Shown here one piece after another: positions 54,681-63,470 of a stretch of 64,000 nucleotides of DNA (position 1 is the stretch's first letter; each line of letters opens with the position of its first letter). The notes below the pieces were generated by a model. It saw nothing but the letters and a program-made list of their open reading frames with translations. It did no database searches and had not been told where the DNA came from. This stretch comes from Martinezella hainanensis. GTDB taxonomy: Bacteria; Pseudomonadota; Alphaproteobacteria; Rhizobiales; Rhizobiaceae. The position numbers and the translations under genes were made by a program. The stretch is from assembly GCF_900094555.1 (NCBI RefSeq), contig NZ_FMAC01000010.1:124001-188000 (forward strand), read 5' to 3'.

Positions 54681-57428
54681 GTGTCGAACATCGATCTCAA
54701 TCGTCTGATCAGAACGCTTGAGCCCGCATTGCGCGTCGGTCTCGAGGCTGCGGCATCGCTCGCAGCGCGTGATCGCCATGCAAATGTCGATGTCGCGCAT
54801 TGGATACTATCATTGCTGGATGTATCTGAAGTTTGCTCTTTGTTTGAAGAACTTAGCGTTTCTTCCGCAACGCTGCGCACCGAGCTTGATAGCGCCATCG
54901 CCGACTTGCCGAGAGGCGATGGTGCCACACTGGTACTCTCTCAAAATTTGCTCGCTCTGATGCGCGAGGCGTGGCTTGTCGCGTCGCTTCAATGTGGGCG
55001 GGACAGCATCACGCTCGCCGATCTTCTGACCGCGCTGACCGATGATCAGTCGCTGAGAATCATGGCGCGGGGCATGGCGCCATCGCTGCGTAGCCTTGAT
55101 CGCACCGTGCTTGAAAAAAAGTTGAACGCGGTTTCCACTCCCGACGGTGCGTTCTCGCCATTACAGAATTCCGAAACTGTTGCCGCTGCCGGCGAAAACG
55201 AGTTTTTGCGCCTGTACACGCGCGATATGACGGCGGATGCAAGACTTGGCCGTGTTGATCCGGTCATCGGCCGCGATCGCGAACTGCGCCAGGTCATCGA
55301 TATCCTGATGCGCCGCCGTCAGAACAATCCGATGCTGGTAGGCGAGGCAGGTGTTGGCAAGACAGCCGTTGCCGAGGCACTGGCCCTGGAGATTGCCGCC
55401 GGCAATGTGCCGGATATGTTGAAGCCGGTACGGATTCTTCTTCTCGATCTCAGCTTGTTGCAGGCTGGCGCCGGCGTGAAAGGCGAGTTCGAACGCCGCT
55501 TGCATGGCGTTGTCGCGGCCGTACGTGCTTCGGTGGAGCCGATCATCCTGTTCATTGACGAGGCACATGGCCTGATCGGTGCTGGCGGACAGGCCGGGCA
55601 GGGCGATGCCGCCAACATTCTGAAGCCGGCGCTGGCGCGCGGCGAGCTCAGGACGATCGCAGCGACGACTTGGAGCGAATACAAGCGCTACATCGAGAAG
55701 GATGCGGCGCTGACCCGACGATTCCAGGTCGTTCAGGTGCTTGAGCCCGACGAAGAAACGGCAATCCGCATGTTGCGTGGTGTGGTCGGCAGCTTCAAGG
55801 CCCATCACAAGGTGCGCATTCGGGACGAGGCGCTGGCCGCTGCCGTTCGCCTTTCGGCACGCTATATTCCGGCGCGGCAATTGCCCGATAAGGCGATCAG
55901 CCTCATCGATACCGCTGCAGCCGCTGTCTCTCTGGCACACCAGACCGTTCCTGAAGCGCTGAAGGGATTGCGCAATGAGCTGGAAATGCTGGAGGTTGAA
56001 GCCGCCGCACTTTCCGCCGAGCCGCCGACATCGGATATTATCGCCCGTCTTGCCATCATCGAGAGCGAGAAGCGCGAAGTAGTAAGCGAGATCGAGCGTT
56101 TGCAGGCCAAACTCGATGCCGAAATCAGGCTGTCGGGCGAGGCAGATCGTATCGAAGCCGCGCTCGCTGATCCCAATGCTCAGCAGGTCGAAGATGGCGT
56201 TCGCTCGCGTGGTGACAATGTCGCTCTCTTTCCGCCGAACGGTTCATCCGTTGACGTCGCTCGTGCGGCCCTCGTGCAGGCCGAGCGTAGCCTCGCCGAC
56301 GTTGCAGGCGAGACGCCGTTGGTTCCTCGCGTAGTCGACAAGGAAGTGATCGCCGGGATCGTCGCTCGCTGGACCGGTATTCCCGTCGGCAAGCTGCTGT
56401 CGGACCAGGTCGAGACCGTCAAGACGCTGGATGCAAGGCTGAAGGAGCGCGTGCTCGGACAGGATAACGCAATTGCACGGATCTCGGCTGCGATGCGCTC
56501 CGCACGCGCCGGCCTTTCCGATCCACGCCGCCCGCCTGCCGTCTTCCTGCTCGTCGGCATGTCGGGGACGGGCAAGACCGAGACGGCGCTTTCGCTGGCC
56601 GATCTTCTTTATGGCGGCAGCCAGTATCTGACGACCATCAACATGTCCGAGTTCAAGGAGGAGCATAAGGTTTCGCTGCTGCTTGGATCGCCGCCCGGCT
56701 ATGTCGGCTATGGCGAGGGTGGCGTGTTGACCGAGGCCGTGCGCCGTCGGCCCTATGGCGTGCTGCTGCTCGATGAGATCGACAAGGCGCATCCGGGCGT
56801 CCAGGAAGTGTTCTACCAGGTCTTCGACAAGGGAACGCTGCGCGACGGTGAAGGCCGCGACATCGATTTCAGGAACACCACCATCGTGATGACCGCCAAC
56901 ACCGGCTCGGAACTGCTGGCAGCCTTGGCGGGCGATCCGGAAACCATGCCCGAGGGCGAGGCGCTGGAAGCGCTGCTGCTTCCGGAATTGCAGAAGCACT
57001 TCAAGCCGGCCTTTGTCGGTCGCACGACCGTTCTGCCCTTCATGCCGTTGAATGGCGAGACGCTGAGCGGGATCGTCGACATCCAGATCGGCCGCATCCG
57101 TGATCGCGTCGCCGCCTCGTACGGCACAAGCATTTCGCTTAGCCCCGAAGCCCGCGAGGCGCTAGTCGGCCGCGCCAAGGCAAGCGAAATGGGCGCGCGC
57201 GCCATCGAAACCATGATCGGGCGCGATCTTTTGCCAGAGCTTTCGACCTTTTTCCTCGATGCGGTTGCGACGGGGCATAGGGTTGGCGGTATCACCATCA
57301 GCTTTCACGATCACCGTTTTCTCATCGAGGAGAATGCGGTGGTCGACCATGAATTCGCTGGCCCCAAGGAAGGCGGCACGGCGAATAAGGCAGCCCCGGA
57401 CGAACACAGCGCCCGGATGCGGCATTAG
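54681..57428 (+). CDS. tssH: T6SS ATPase TssH (ClpV)
   Basis: 915 residues. N-terminal Clp-N helices (TLEPALRVGLEAAASLAARD), first AAA module with Walker A GEAGVGKTAVAEALA (about 220) and Walker B ILFIDEAHGLIGAG, middle domain, second AAA module with Walker A GMSGTGKTETALSLADLLYG (about 630) and LLLDEIDKAHPG. It disassembles contracted TssB/TssC sheath. GTG start, GGGAGG about 10 nt before. First gene of the rightward operon. Confidence 0.96.
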   Translation: MSNIDLNRLIRTLEPALRVGLEAAASLAARDRHANVDVAHWILSLLDVSEVCSLFEELSVSSATLRTELDSAIADLPRGDGATLVLSQNLLALMREAWLVASLQCGRDSITLADLLTALTDDQSLRIMARGMAPSLRSLDRTVLEKKLNAVSTPDGAFSPLQNSETVAAAGENEFLRLYTRDMTADARLGRVDPVIGRDRELRQVIDILMRRRQNNPMLVGEAGVGKTAVAEALALEIAAGNVPDMLKPVRILLLDLSLLQAGAGVKGEFERRLHGVVAAVRASVEPIILFIDEAHGLIGAGGQAGQGDAANILKPALARGELRTIAATTWSEYKRYIEKDAALTRRFQVVQVLEPDEETAIRMLRGVVGSFKAHHKVRIRDEALAAAVRLSARYIPARQLPDKAISLIDTAAAAVSLAHQTVPEALKGLRNELEMLEVEAAALSAEPPTSDIIARLAIIESEKREVVSEIERLQAKLDAEIRLSGEADRIEAALADPNAQQVEDGVRSRGDNVALFPPNGSSVDVARAALVQAERSLADVAGETPLVPRVVDKEVIAGIVARWTGIPVGKLLSDQVETVKTLDARLKERVLGQDNAIARISAAMRSARAGLSDPRRPPAVFLLVGMSGTGKTETALSLADLLYGGSQYLTTINMSEFKEEHKVSLLLGSPPGYVGYGEGGVLTEAVRRRPYGVLLLDEIDKAHPGVQEVFYQVFDKGTLRDGEGRDIDFRNTTIVMTANTGSELLAALAGDPETMPEGEALEALLLPELQKHFKPAFVGRTTVLPFMPLNGETLSGIVDIQIGRIRDRVAASYGTSISLSPEAREALVGRAKASEMGARAIETMIGRDLLPELSTFFLDAVATGHRVGGITISFHDHRFLIEENAVVDHEFAGPKEGGTANKAAPDEHSARMRH

Positions 57429-57443
57429 ACGGAAGGGTAACCC

Positions 57444-57463
57444 CGCCCTGCAGCGACAGGGCG
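57444..57463. other. hairpin between tssH and hcp
   Basis: CGCCCTG (57444-57450), CAGCGA loop, CAGGGCG (57457-57463), a perfect 7-bp stem in the 65-bp gap. It may partly end the tssH message or protect the 5' end of a processed hcp message, helping the high Hcp level typical of T6SS. Confidence 0.35.
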
Positions 57464-57493
57464 AATTCAAATCTCAACAGGAGAGTTCAGAGC

Positions 57494-57970
57494 ATGCCGA
57501 TTTATCTGCAGATCGACGGAATTCAGGGCGATGCAACCCACGAGCAGCACAAGAAGTGGATGGACATCGAAGTCATCCACTGGAATGTTTCGCGTAACAT
57601 GAAGACGTCAGCCGGTTCGGCTGCGAACCGCGAAGCTTCCGAGCCGACCGTTTCGGAAGTAATCCTGACCAAGGTCAGTGACTCCTCGTCGACGAAGCTG
57701 TTCCAGGAGGCATGCTCGGGCCGCACCGGCAAGCAAGCCGTGATCCATCTGGTAACGACCGGCAACCCGGGCGATACCTACATCGAGTACACGCTCACCA
57801 ACACGCTGATCGCCAGCTACTCGGTCGATTCCAACGGCGACCGCCCGGTCGAAACGATCAAGCTCAACTTCACCAAGATGGAAGTGAAGTACACGCCTTA
57901 CGACGACTCGCAGACGCCGCAGTCGCCGATGATCGCGTCTTACGACCTGGCAACGACCAAGGCTGCCTAA
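57494..57970 (+). CDS. hcp: T6SS inner tube protein Hcp (TssD)
   Basis: 158 residues, normal Hcp length. MPIYLQIDGIQGDATHEQHK, KWMDIEVIHWNVSRNM and TYIEYTLTNTLIASYSVDS are Hcp landmarks; the C-terminus ends KVKYTPY-like (VKYTPYDDS). Hexameric rings stack into the tube and can carry effectors. AGGAG lies before ATG 57494. Strong hairpins flank the gene on both sides. Confidence 0.96.
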   Translation: MPIYLQIDGIQGDATHEQHKKWMDIEVIHWNVSRNMKTSAGSAANREASEPTVSEVILTKVSDSSSTKLFQEACSGRTGKQAVIHLVTTGNPGDTYIEYTLTNTLIASYSVDSNGDRPVETIKLNFTKMEVKYTPYDDSQTPQSPMIASYDLATTKAA

Positions 57971-57983
57971 CATTAGCATCGCT

Positions 57984-58013
57984 TTCCGGCGCGTTGGTAT
58001 CAGCGCGCCGGAA
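57984..58013. terminator. hairpin after hcp
   Basis: TTCCGGCGCG (57984-57993), 10-nt loop, CGCGCCGGAA (58004-58013): a perfect 10-bp stem 13 bp after the hcp stop. No T-run, so it may be a partial terminator or a 3' stabiliser that raises Hcp above downstream genes. Confidence 0.5.
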
Positions 58014-58087
58014 TCGTGTCCGGTACCAAATCGCCGCGATGGCTGCGATTGTCATGTTCCGGCAAACACCCCTCAGTGGAGGTCGCC

Positions 58088-58636
58088 ATGGTAGATTTTT
58101 CCGTTTCGTCGCCGGCGCTGCAGATGGAGCCGGTGAAGCAGACTGATCTTCCGCCCGTCCGGCGTGCTGGCCGTGGCCCATCTTACGACTATTTTTCCTA
58201 CCAGAGCGGACCGCGTGAATTTGCGGCACGCGGTCAAGCCATGGGCGCCGCGGCATCGCTTTTCCGGATGTTCTCCGAAAAAGCCAACGAGATGTCGCTG
58301 ACGCATTGGCTCCAGAGATGGCTGCGCAACAATGAAGCGCACATCATTCGCGAAATGGACATCAACCATCATTCGGTGTTCGTTGCGCAATTCAATTATT
58401 CCGTCAGCGACGGCGAAACACGGGTGTTGATGGCGCGCGGCGCCTATTTGCTTGGCACGGTGCCGAACCGCACCGATATCGGCAAGATCCTGACCCCGCA
58501 GGTACTTTACGGCCCAGGCATGCACGAGACGCTGCCGAACGGAACCCTGTTCCAGATGGTCTATCTCGTCGGCGGCCGCAAGCAACAGATTGGCAGCGCC
58601 GGCAATATAGGCTCGGCAAGCTCACTGGTAGGATAA
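58088..58636 (+). CDS. T6SS-linked protein of unknown function (between hcp and vgrG)
   Basis: 182 residues from ATG 58088, GGAGG 5 nt before. No signal peptide or membrane helix. A disordered start (PPVRRAGRGPSYDYFSYQSG) is followed by a helical part (THWLQRWLRNNEAHIIREMD) and a beta part (HHSVFVAQFNYSVSDGETRV, LMARGAYLLGTVPNRTDIG). The stop lies 6 bp before vgrG. I do not recognise a family. Its position suggests a VgrG/Hcp-linked adaptor, effector or baseplate accessory protein; this is inferred. Confidence 0.75.
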   Translation: MVDFSVSSPALQMEPVKQTDLPPVRRAGRGPSYDYFSYQSGPREFAARGQAMGAAASLFRMFSEKANEMSLTHWLQRWLRNNEAHIIREMDINHHSVFVAQFNYSVSDGETRVLMARGAYLLGTVPNRTDIGKILTPQVLYGPGMHETLPNGTLFQMVYLVGGRKQQIGSAGNIGSASSLVG

Positions 58637-58642
58637 GCGCAG

Positions 58643-60907
58643 ATGAACGATCAGCCCTCGGCCAATGATTTCATCCAGGCGACCCGAAATCTTCGGGTCT
58701 CATCGCCGCTCGGTACGGACCAGCTCCTGCCAGAACGAGTGATGATAACGGAAGGTGTATCGTCGCTCTTCGACATCAGGCTCTCGGTTCGCGCCAAGCG
58801 CGAGGTCATTCAGCCGGAGGAGCTGATCGGTCGTCTGATCGACATCTCACTGGAGGTTCAACAGGCCGAAGATGGGGGCGATGGTGTCCGCCGTCCCTTC
58901 AACGGTCTCGTGACGGCACTTCAGGAGGGGCCGCCGATCACGCGTGGCCTGCGCTCCTATTCGATGGTGCTGAAGCCGCAGATGTGGCTTCTGTCCCAGC
59001 GTTCCGACTGCCGCATATGGATGGACAAGACCAGCATCGATATCGTCGAGACGCTCTTTTCCGAACACGGGATTCCTGCTCCGGATGTTTCCGCCGTCGT
59101 CACACCGCCTCCGCCGCAGCATTACTCCGTGCAATGGAACGAAACGGATCTGGATTATCTGACCCGTCGCTTCGAGGAAGACGGTCTTTTCTACTGGTTT
59201 TCGCATGAGGAAGGCAGCCATCGGCTGCATGTTGCCGATGGCGCCAATTCCTGGGCGGGGCCTTCTCCCTCCGCGCAGGGCGAGGGCCGTGTACGCCTTG
59301 CCCAAGGCTCGACGGATCGCAACCACATCAACGATTGGATGAAGCATTACGCTTACGTTCCCGGGCAACGCGCCGGCGCCGATTGGAATTTCGAGACGCC
59401 GCAGATGGTGCCAAGCACCACGACACCGTCACTGGTGCAGATGCCGGGCGCGATGAAGAGCGAGCTTTACGAATATCCGGCCCGCATTTCATCCGTCGCT
59501 GAGGCCGAGCGGGCGCAGAAGCTGCGTATGCAGGCGAGCGAGGCTGACCATAATAGGGTCGTGGGGCGATCATCGTCGCGCGTGCTGGAAGCCGGCCGGC
59601 GGTTTACGCCCTATGAAGTGGCACATCCCGAGCATGTCTATGAAGAGCATGTCATCGTTCGGGCCACACATTTTGCGGTCGATCCCTCCTATGAAACCAA
59701 CATGGATCAGCCGGAATATAGCAACGAATTCGAAGCCGTGCCGTCGCGCGTCGCAATGACGCCGCATCGCAAGACCGAGCGGCCACGCATTCGCGGCACG
59801 CAGGTCGCGATCGTCGCCGGCCCTTCCGGAGAGGAAATCCATCCCGATCAGTATGGCCGCATCAAGCTCTGGTATCCCTGGGACCGCCGCGCCAAGAAGG
59901 ACGGATCGGACACCTGCTGGGTACGCGTCGCCCAGAACTGGGCCGGCGGCACATGGGGCGGTCAGGTCATCCCGCGTATCGGCATGGAAGTCATGGTCGC
60001 CTTCATCGACGGCGATCCGGACCGGCCGTTGGTGACCGGCGTGGTGCCGAACCCGAGCAATGGCGTGCCCTACGATCTGCCTGGGAATAAGACCCGCATG
60101 GTCATGCGCTCCAATACCCATAAGGGTACCGGCTTCAACGAGATGACCTTCGAGGACGATGCCGGCCGAGAAAACATGTTCTTCCACGCCCAGAAGGACC
60201 AGACGACGCGCGTGCGAAACGACCGCACCAAACGCATCGACCGCCACGAAGTCGCTTCCATCGGCGGCAATCGCGCCGTCGAGGTGAGCGGCAACCAGAA
60301 GCACGAGATTGGCGGATCGGTGAATACGGTAGTTGGCGGTACGGGGCCGATGGCCATGGCGCTGATGGGGGCGGTGCAGGGATTGTCCGGTCATACAGCG
60401 GGATTGCTGGCACAGGCAGGCCAGATTGCCGGTGGCGGCGGCGCAGGTCTCACCGCCTTCGCGGGGACAGTTGCTTCCTCGGCACTGGGTTTCTTGGGGG
60501 CTGGTGGTCTTGGCAGCCGGGAAGGCGTTGTTTCAGGGCCTAATCCAAGGGCGGATGCCGGCACGGATCTTGCCGGATCAGGCACGGGAGTGGGGGATGC
60601 CGCAGGCGGTTTATTTCCGCTTCCGGGCATCATGAATACCGTCGTCGGTGCCTTCAAATCTGACACGATCGGCATCGCACGAGCCGAGCAGATCGGCATG
60701 AGCAAGGTCACGAATGTCGGCCAGACCTCATTGGAGAGCGTCGGAAAATTCAAGAAAATCGCAGTTGGTGAGGAGTTCGTTATCGAATGCGGCGACTCCA
60801 AGTTCATCATGAAATCCAATGGTGAGGTCATAATCCTTGGAAAAACATTCAATTTCGTGGCCACCGGTCATTTTCAAATGCGCGGCAAGCCGATTGATTT
60901 GAACTGA
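58643..60907 (+). CDS. vgrG: T6SS spike protein VgrG (TssI)
   Basis: 754 residues. gp27-like base (about 1-370; ISLEVQQAEDG, ITRGLRSYSMVLKPQMWLLS, YSVQWNETDLDYLTRRFEED), OB-fold gp5 (YGRIKLWYPWDRR; CWVRVAQNWAGGTWG; GDPDRPLVTGVVPN) and needle (TFEDDAGRENMFFHAQKD...). From about 564 to 666 the needle is interrupted by a Gly/Ala-rich hydrophobic segment, after which needle-like sequence resumes to the end (FVIECGDSKFIMKSNGEVI). This tail may select the effector encoded downstream. Confidence 0.95.
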   Translation: MNDQPSANDFIQATRNLRVSSPLGTDQLLPERVMITEGVSSLFDIRLSVRAKREVIQPEELIGRLIDISLEVQQAEDGGDGVRRPFNGLVTALQEGPPITRGLRSYSMVLKPQMWLLSQRSDCRIWMDKTSIDIVETLFSEHGIPAPDVSAVVTPPPPQHYSVQWNETDLDYLTRRFEEDGLFYWFSHEEGSHRLHVADGANSWAGPSPSAQGEGRVRLAQGSTDRNHINDWMKHYAYVPGQRAGADWNFETPQMVPSTTTPSLVQMPGAMKSELYEYPARISSVAEAERAQKLRMQASEADHNRVVGRSSSRVLEAGRRFTPYEVAHPEHVYEEHVIVRATHFAVDPSYETNMDQPEYSNEFEAVPSRVAMTPHRKTERPRIRGTQVAIVAGPSGEEIHPDQYGRIKLWYPWDRRAKKDGSDTCWVRVAQNWAGGTWGGQVIPRIGMEVMVAFIDGDPDRPLVTGVVPNPSNGVPYDLPGNKTRMVMRSNTHKGTGFNEMTFEDDAGRENMFFHAQKDQTTRVRNDRTKRIDRHEVASIGGNRAVEVSGNQKHEIGGSVNTVVGGTGPMAMALMGAVQGLSGHTAGLLAQAGQIAGGGGAGLTAFAGTVASSALGFLGAGGLGSREGVVSGPNPRADAGTDLAGSGTGVGDAAGGLFPLPGIMNTVVGAFKSDTIGIARAEQIGMSKVTNVGQTSLESVGKFKKIAVGEEFVIECGDSKFIMKSNGEVIILGKTFNFVATGHFQMRGKPIDLN

Positions 60908-60915
60908 GGCGCTCC

Positions 60916-62016
60916 ATGGAATTGATTAATCGGCTGCCTTTTCCGGCGATGGCATTCCGTCAATTCGACAAGGACGGGAAGCTCGATTGTGTTGTGGCTG
61001 TTCGTGGCACGTTCCGTCATAATCAGGGCCAGCCGCTGGAAATCATGCGGGAGCAGGAAGAGTTCCAGTGGGAGGATGCCTATGATGGCGATCCCCACAA
61101 GGGCATCATGCTGCGGCAAACCGATTTGACCCCGGAAAAGCCAGGCACGGATATCACTTTCCTTGGCAATGCCCATGCACCCGGAAGTCAGCCTTCGACG
61201 AATTGGATGGTTTCACTCCGTGTCGGCCATCTCGAAAAGAAGCTGCGCGTCTATGGCGAACGCTTCTGGAAGCCGGTTGTTCGCGATGCTTGGGCTGGAT
61301 TCTCCGCGAAAGAACCGAAGCGGGTGCTTAAGGATTGGAGACTTTCCGAGACGGCGCCCGTGAGCGTTTTGCCGATGACATGGTCGAACGCCTATGGCGG
61401 CGAGGTGCCGGGCACAGGTGATCCGGACGCCGATATTCCCGCCGATGTCGAAGTATATAATCCCTTAGGCTGCGGCATCGTCAATCTTGATATGGAGCCG
61501 GGCTCCGCTCCTGTGCGAGCGCCGCAGATCACGATCGATAACGACGAGCAACTGGATTGGCGTACCGCCGCTCAGCCGGAAGGGTTCGGCCCGGTATCCC
61601 CCTGGTGGCGTTTTCGCCAGAAACATTCCGGAACTTATGACGCGCATTGGCTAAACGAGCGTCATCCATTGCTGCCAGCTGACTTCGATCCTCGTTTCTG
61701 GCAATGCGCCCATCCCGACCTGATCGCGACCCCGCATTTTCGGGGAGATGAGAGCTACCACCTCGAGAATCTCCACGCCAATTTGCCTCAAGCGTTTGGC
61801 CAATTGCCGGGCTTAACCTTCGGCGTTCATTGCATGCGCGAGGATACGAGCGATTGGCATGTCCTGAAGCTTGATGGCGTTCATTTCGATTGGCGCAGAG
61901 ACGATCGGGTGTTGTTGACCTGGAGGGTGCGGTTTCCTCTGCCAGACGCGGCCGATGCGAGGCTTACGCTGACGAGAGTAAAACTGACTGTCGAGAACCT
62001 GGAAACGGCGACATGA
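60916..62016 (+). CDS. DUF2169 T6SS adaptor/chaperone
   Basis: 366 residues of the DUF2169 family: FPAMAFRQFDKDGKLDCVVA, SVLPMTWSNAYGGEVPGTGD and YNPLGCGIVNL. In A. tumefaciens such a protein, encoded between vgrG and the effector, stabilises or loads a PAAR-like effector onto VgrG. Here too it lies 8 bp after vgrG and overlaps the effector ATG by 4 bp. Cytoplasmic, no signal peptide. Confidence 0.9.
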   Translation: MELINRLPFPAMAFRQFDKDGKLDCVVAVRGTFRHNQGQPLEIMREQEEFQWEDAYDGDPHKGIMLRQTDLTPEKPGTDITFLGNAHAPGSQPSTNWMVSLRVGHLEKKLRVYGERFWKPVVRDAWAGFSAKEPKRVLKDWRLSETAPVSVLPMTWSNAYGGEVPGTGDPDADIPADVEVYNPLGCGIVNLDMEPGSAPVRAPQITIDNDEQLDWRTAAQPEGFGPVSPWWRFRQKHSGTYDAHWLNERHPLLPADFDPRFWQCAHPDLIATPHFRGDESYHLENLHANLPQAFGQLPGLTFGVHCMREDTSDWHVLKLDGVHFDWRRDDRVLLTWRVRFPLPDAADARLTLTRVKLTVENLETAT

Positions 62017-63470
62017 GTGTAGCTGATGATAATCATACAGGCGAGCCCGGCTATCCGACGCCATGGACTACAAACCGTCCACTTGAAGGTCTTCGAGATG
62101 TCGATGACGCACGCATCGTGTCACTTTCTCCGGATGTTTGTCTGACACCGGTCGGTTCATCCATCGTTCCTATTCCGTATCCCGTTGTTGATTATTGCGG
62201 GCATGATCGTAACTACACCTCTTCCGTCCGATTTACTGGCTACAGAGCCATGGTAATGCGGTCTTGCACGATACACGTGCACGGTGATGCACCTGGAACA
62301 AAGAAAGGGGTGAAATCGGGAACCGTCGAAAGCATCTGTGAACCTATTGGGCATGCCTCACAAGTTAAGGCGGAAGGGTCCCATGTTATCAGGCATCTTG
62401 ATCGCTTCTGGATGAATAATAAAAATACCCAGGGCGAAGCAATCTTCGTAAAAAATACCAAAACTTTTGATCCGCCTAAGGATGATGACCCAATACGCGG
62501 TTCGCTGCGGGCTACCACCACTACAGCAAGCCGTTCTGGGCAAAATGCCGCTCCTCCTGGTGCAGTTCTCGGTTTCGTCGCGCCTGCAGGTGGCGCCGCC
62601 TTGCTGGGAGAAGGTGCCGCAGTCGGAACAGCCGCTACTGGGGGCGCGGCGACAACTGCAGCTGGCGGAACTGCTGCGACGGCAACAGGCGTGGGCCTTG
62701 GAACTGTATTGCTTGGCATTGGCATCTTTGCAGCGGGCATGCTGATCCCCACCAATAAAAGGAATTTTTCGGATTTTCCTCCGCAAGACGACTACGAAGC
62801 CAAGCGCCTTCGAGAAGCGTTACAGCGAATAGACGGCCTGCCGTTTTGGGATAGCGGTGGCGCCATAGTAGAAGAAACGAAAGCCGAGCTTCGTAAGCGT
62901 AGGCAGACGCTGGCTACCCTTCAGCCAGTTCCCCTAGCCGACACTGTGCGAGTTAAAGAACGCGACGAATATCGAAAAAAATGCCAAGTAGACCGTTACG
63001 GCAAGATGAGGGATATCTGCGGACAATATGGCATGCAAGCACACCATATCGTGCCGGATTGGACGTTACGCTACGGTGCACGAAGCGACGGAGATAAGCG
63101 CATTCCAAATATGCCAAGTTTGAATGATGGCATGGCAATTTGCGTAATTGGCAATGCAGCAATGCAGGACACTGAGCATCACGAGGCGCATTTGGGGGAT
63201 AGCAGCATCGAAAGCCTGGGGAAAGGTTCGTCCCCTCCTGGAACCGCAAAGTTGTCTGATGTTGTGACAATCTCGACCATGGCAATGATTGGTGCGAGAC
63301 CAGATTGCGCGCAAGAGATAGCCGAAAAGGTTGGTGAGCAATTTGGACCGAAAAATGATAACCAGCTACTTCGCGCTGTTAAGGATATTGGAAAAAATCC
63401 GTTGGAGCCTGAAACGATAGGAGCTCTTAAGAGTGGTGCGACATACCCATGGAAGAAGGGCGGACAGTGA
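62013..63470 (+). CDS. PAAR-like (DUF4150) T6SS effector with hydrophobic segment and predicted AHH-type nuclease domain
   Basis: 485 residues. About 30-150 is a DUF4150 PAAR-like tip (VSLSPDVCLTPVGSSIVPIP; TKKGVKSGTVESICEPIG). About 180-247 is Gly/Ala-rich and hydrophobic, long enough to enter a membrane. The C-terminal part has AHHIVPDW (His 344, His 345) and TEHHEAHLGD, a pattern of HNH/endonuclease VII-like AHH toxins. It probably cuts nucleic acid in rival cells. ATG 62013 overlaps the adaptor stop. A+T content is higher than in the core genes, suggesting transfer. The nuclease call is by motif only. Confidence 0.8.
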   Translation: MSVADDNHTGEPGYPTPWTTNRPLEGLRDVDDARIVSLSPDVCLTPVGSSIVPIPYPVVDYCGHDRNYTSSVRFTGYRAMVMRSCTIHVHGDAPGTKKGVKSGTVESICEPIGHASQVKAEGSHVIRHLDRFWMNNKNTQGEAIFVKNTKTFDPPKDDDPIRGSLRATTTTASRSGQNAAPPGAVLGFVAPAGGAALLGEGAAVGTAATGGAATTAAGGTAATATGVGLGTVLLGIGIFAAGMLIPTNKRNFSDFPPQDDYEAKRLREALQRIDGLPFWDSGGAIVEETKAELRKRRQTLATLQPVPLADTVRVKERDEYRKKCQVDRYGKMRDICGQYGMQAHHIVPDWTLRYGARSDGDKRIPNMPSLNDGMAICVIGNAAMQDTEHHEAHLGDSSIESLGKGSSPPGTAKLSDVVTISTMAMIGARPDCAQEIAEKVGEQFGPKNDNQLLRAVKDIGKNPLEPETIGALKSGATYPWKKGGQ

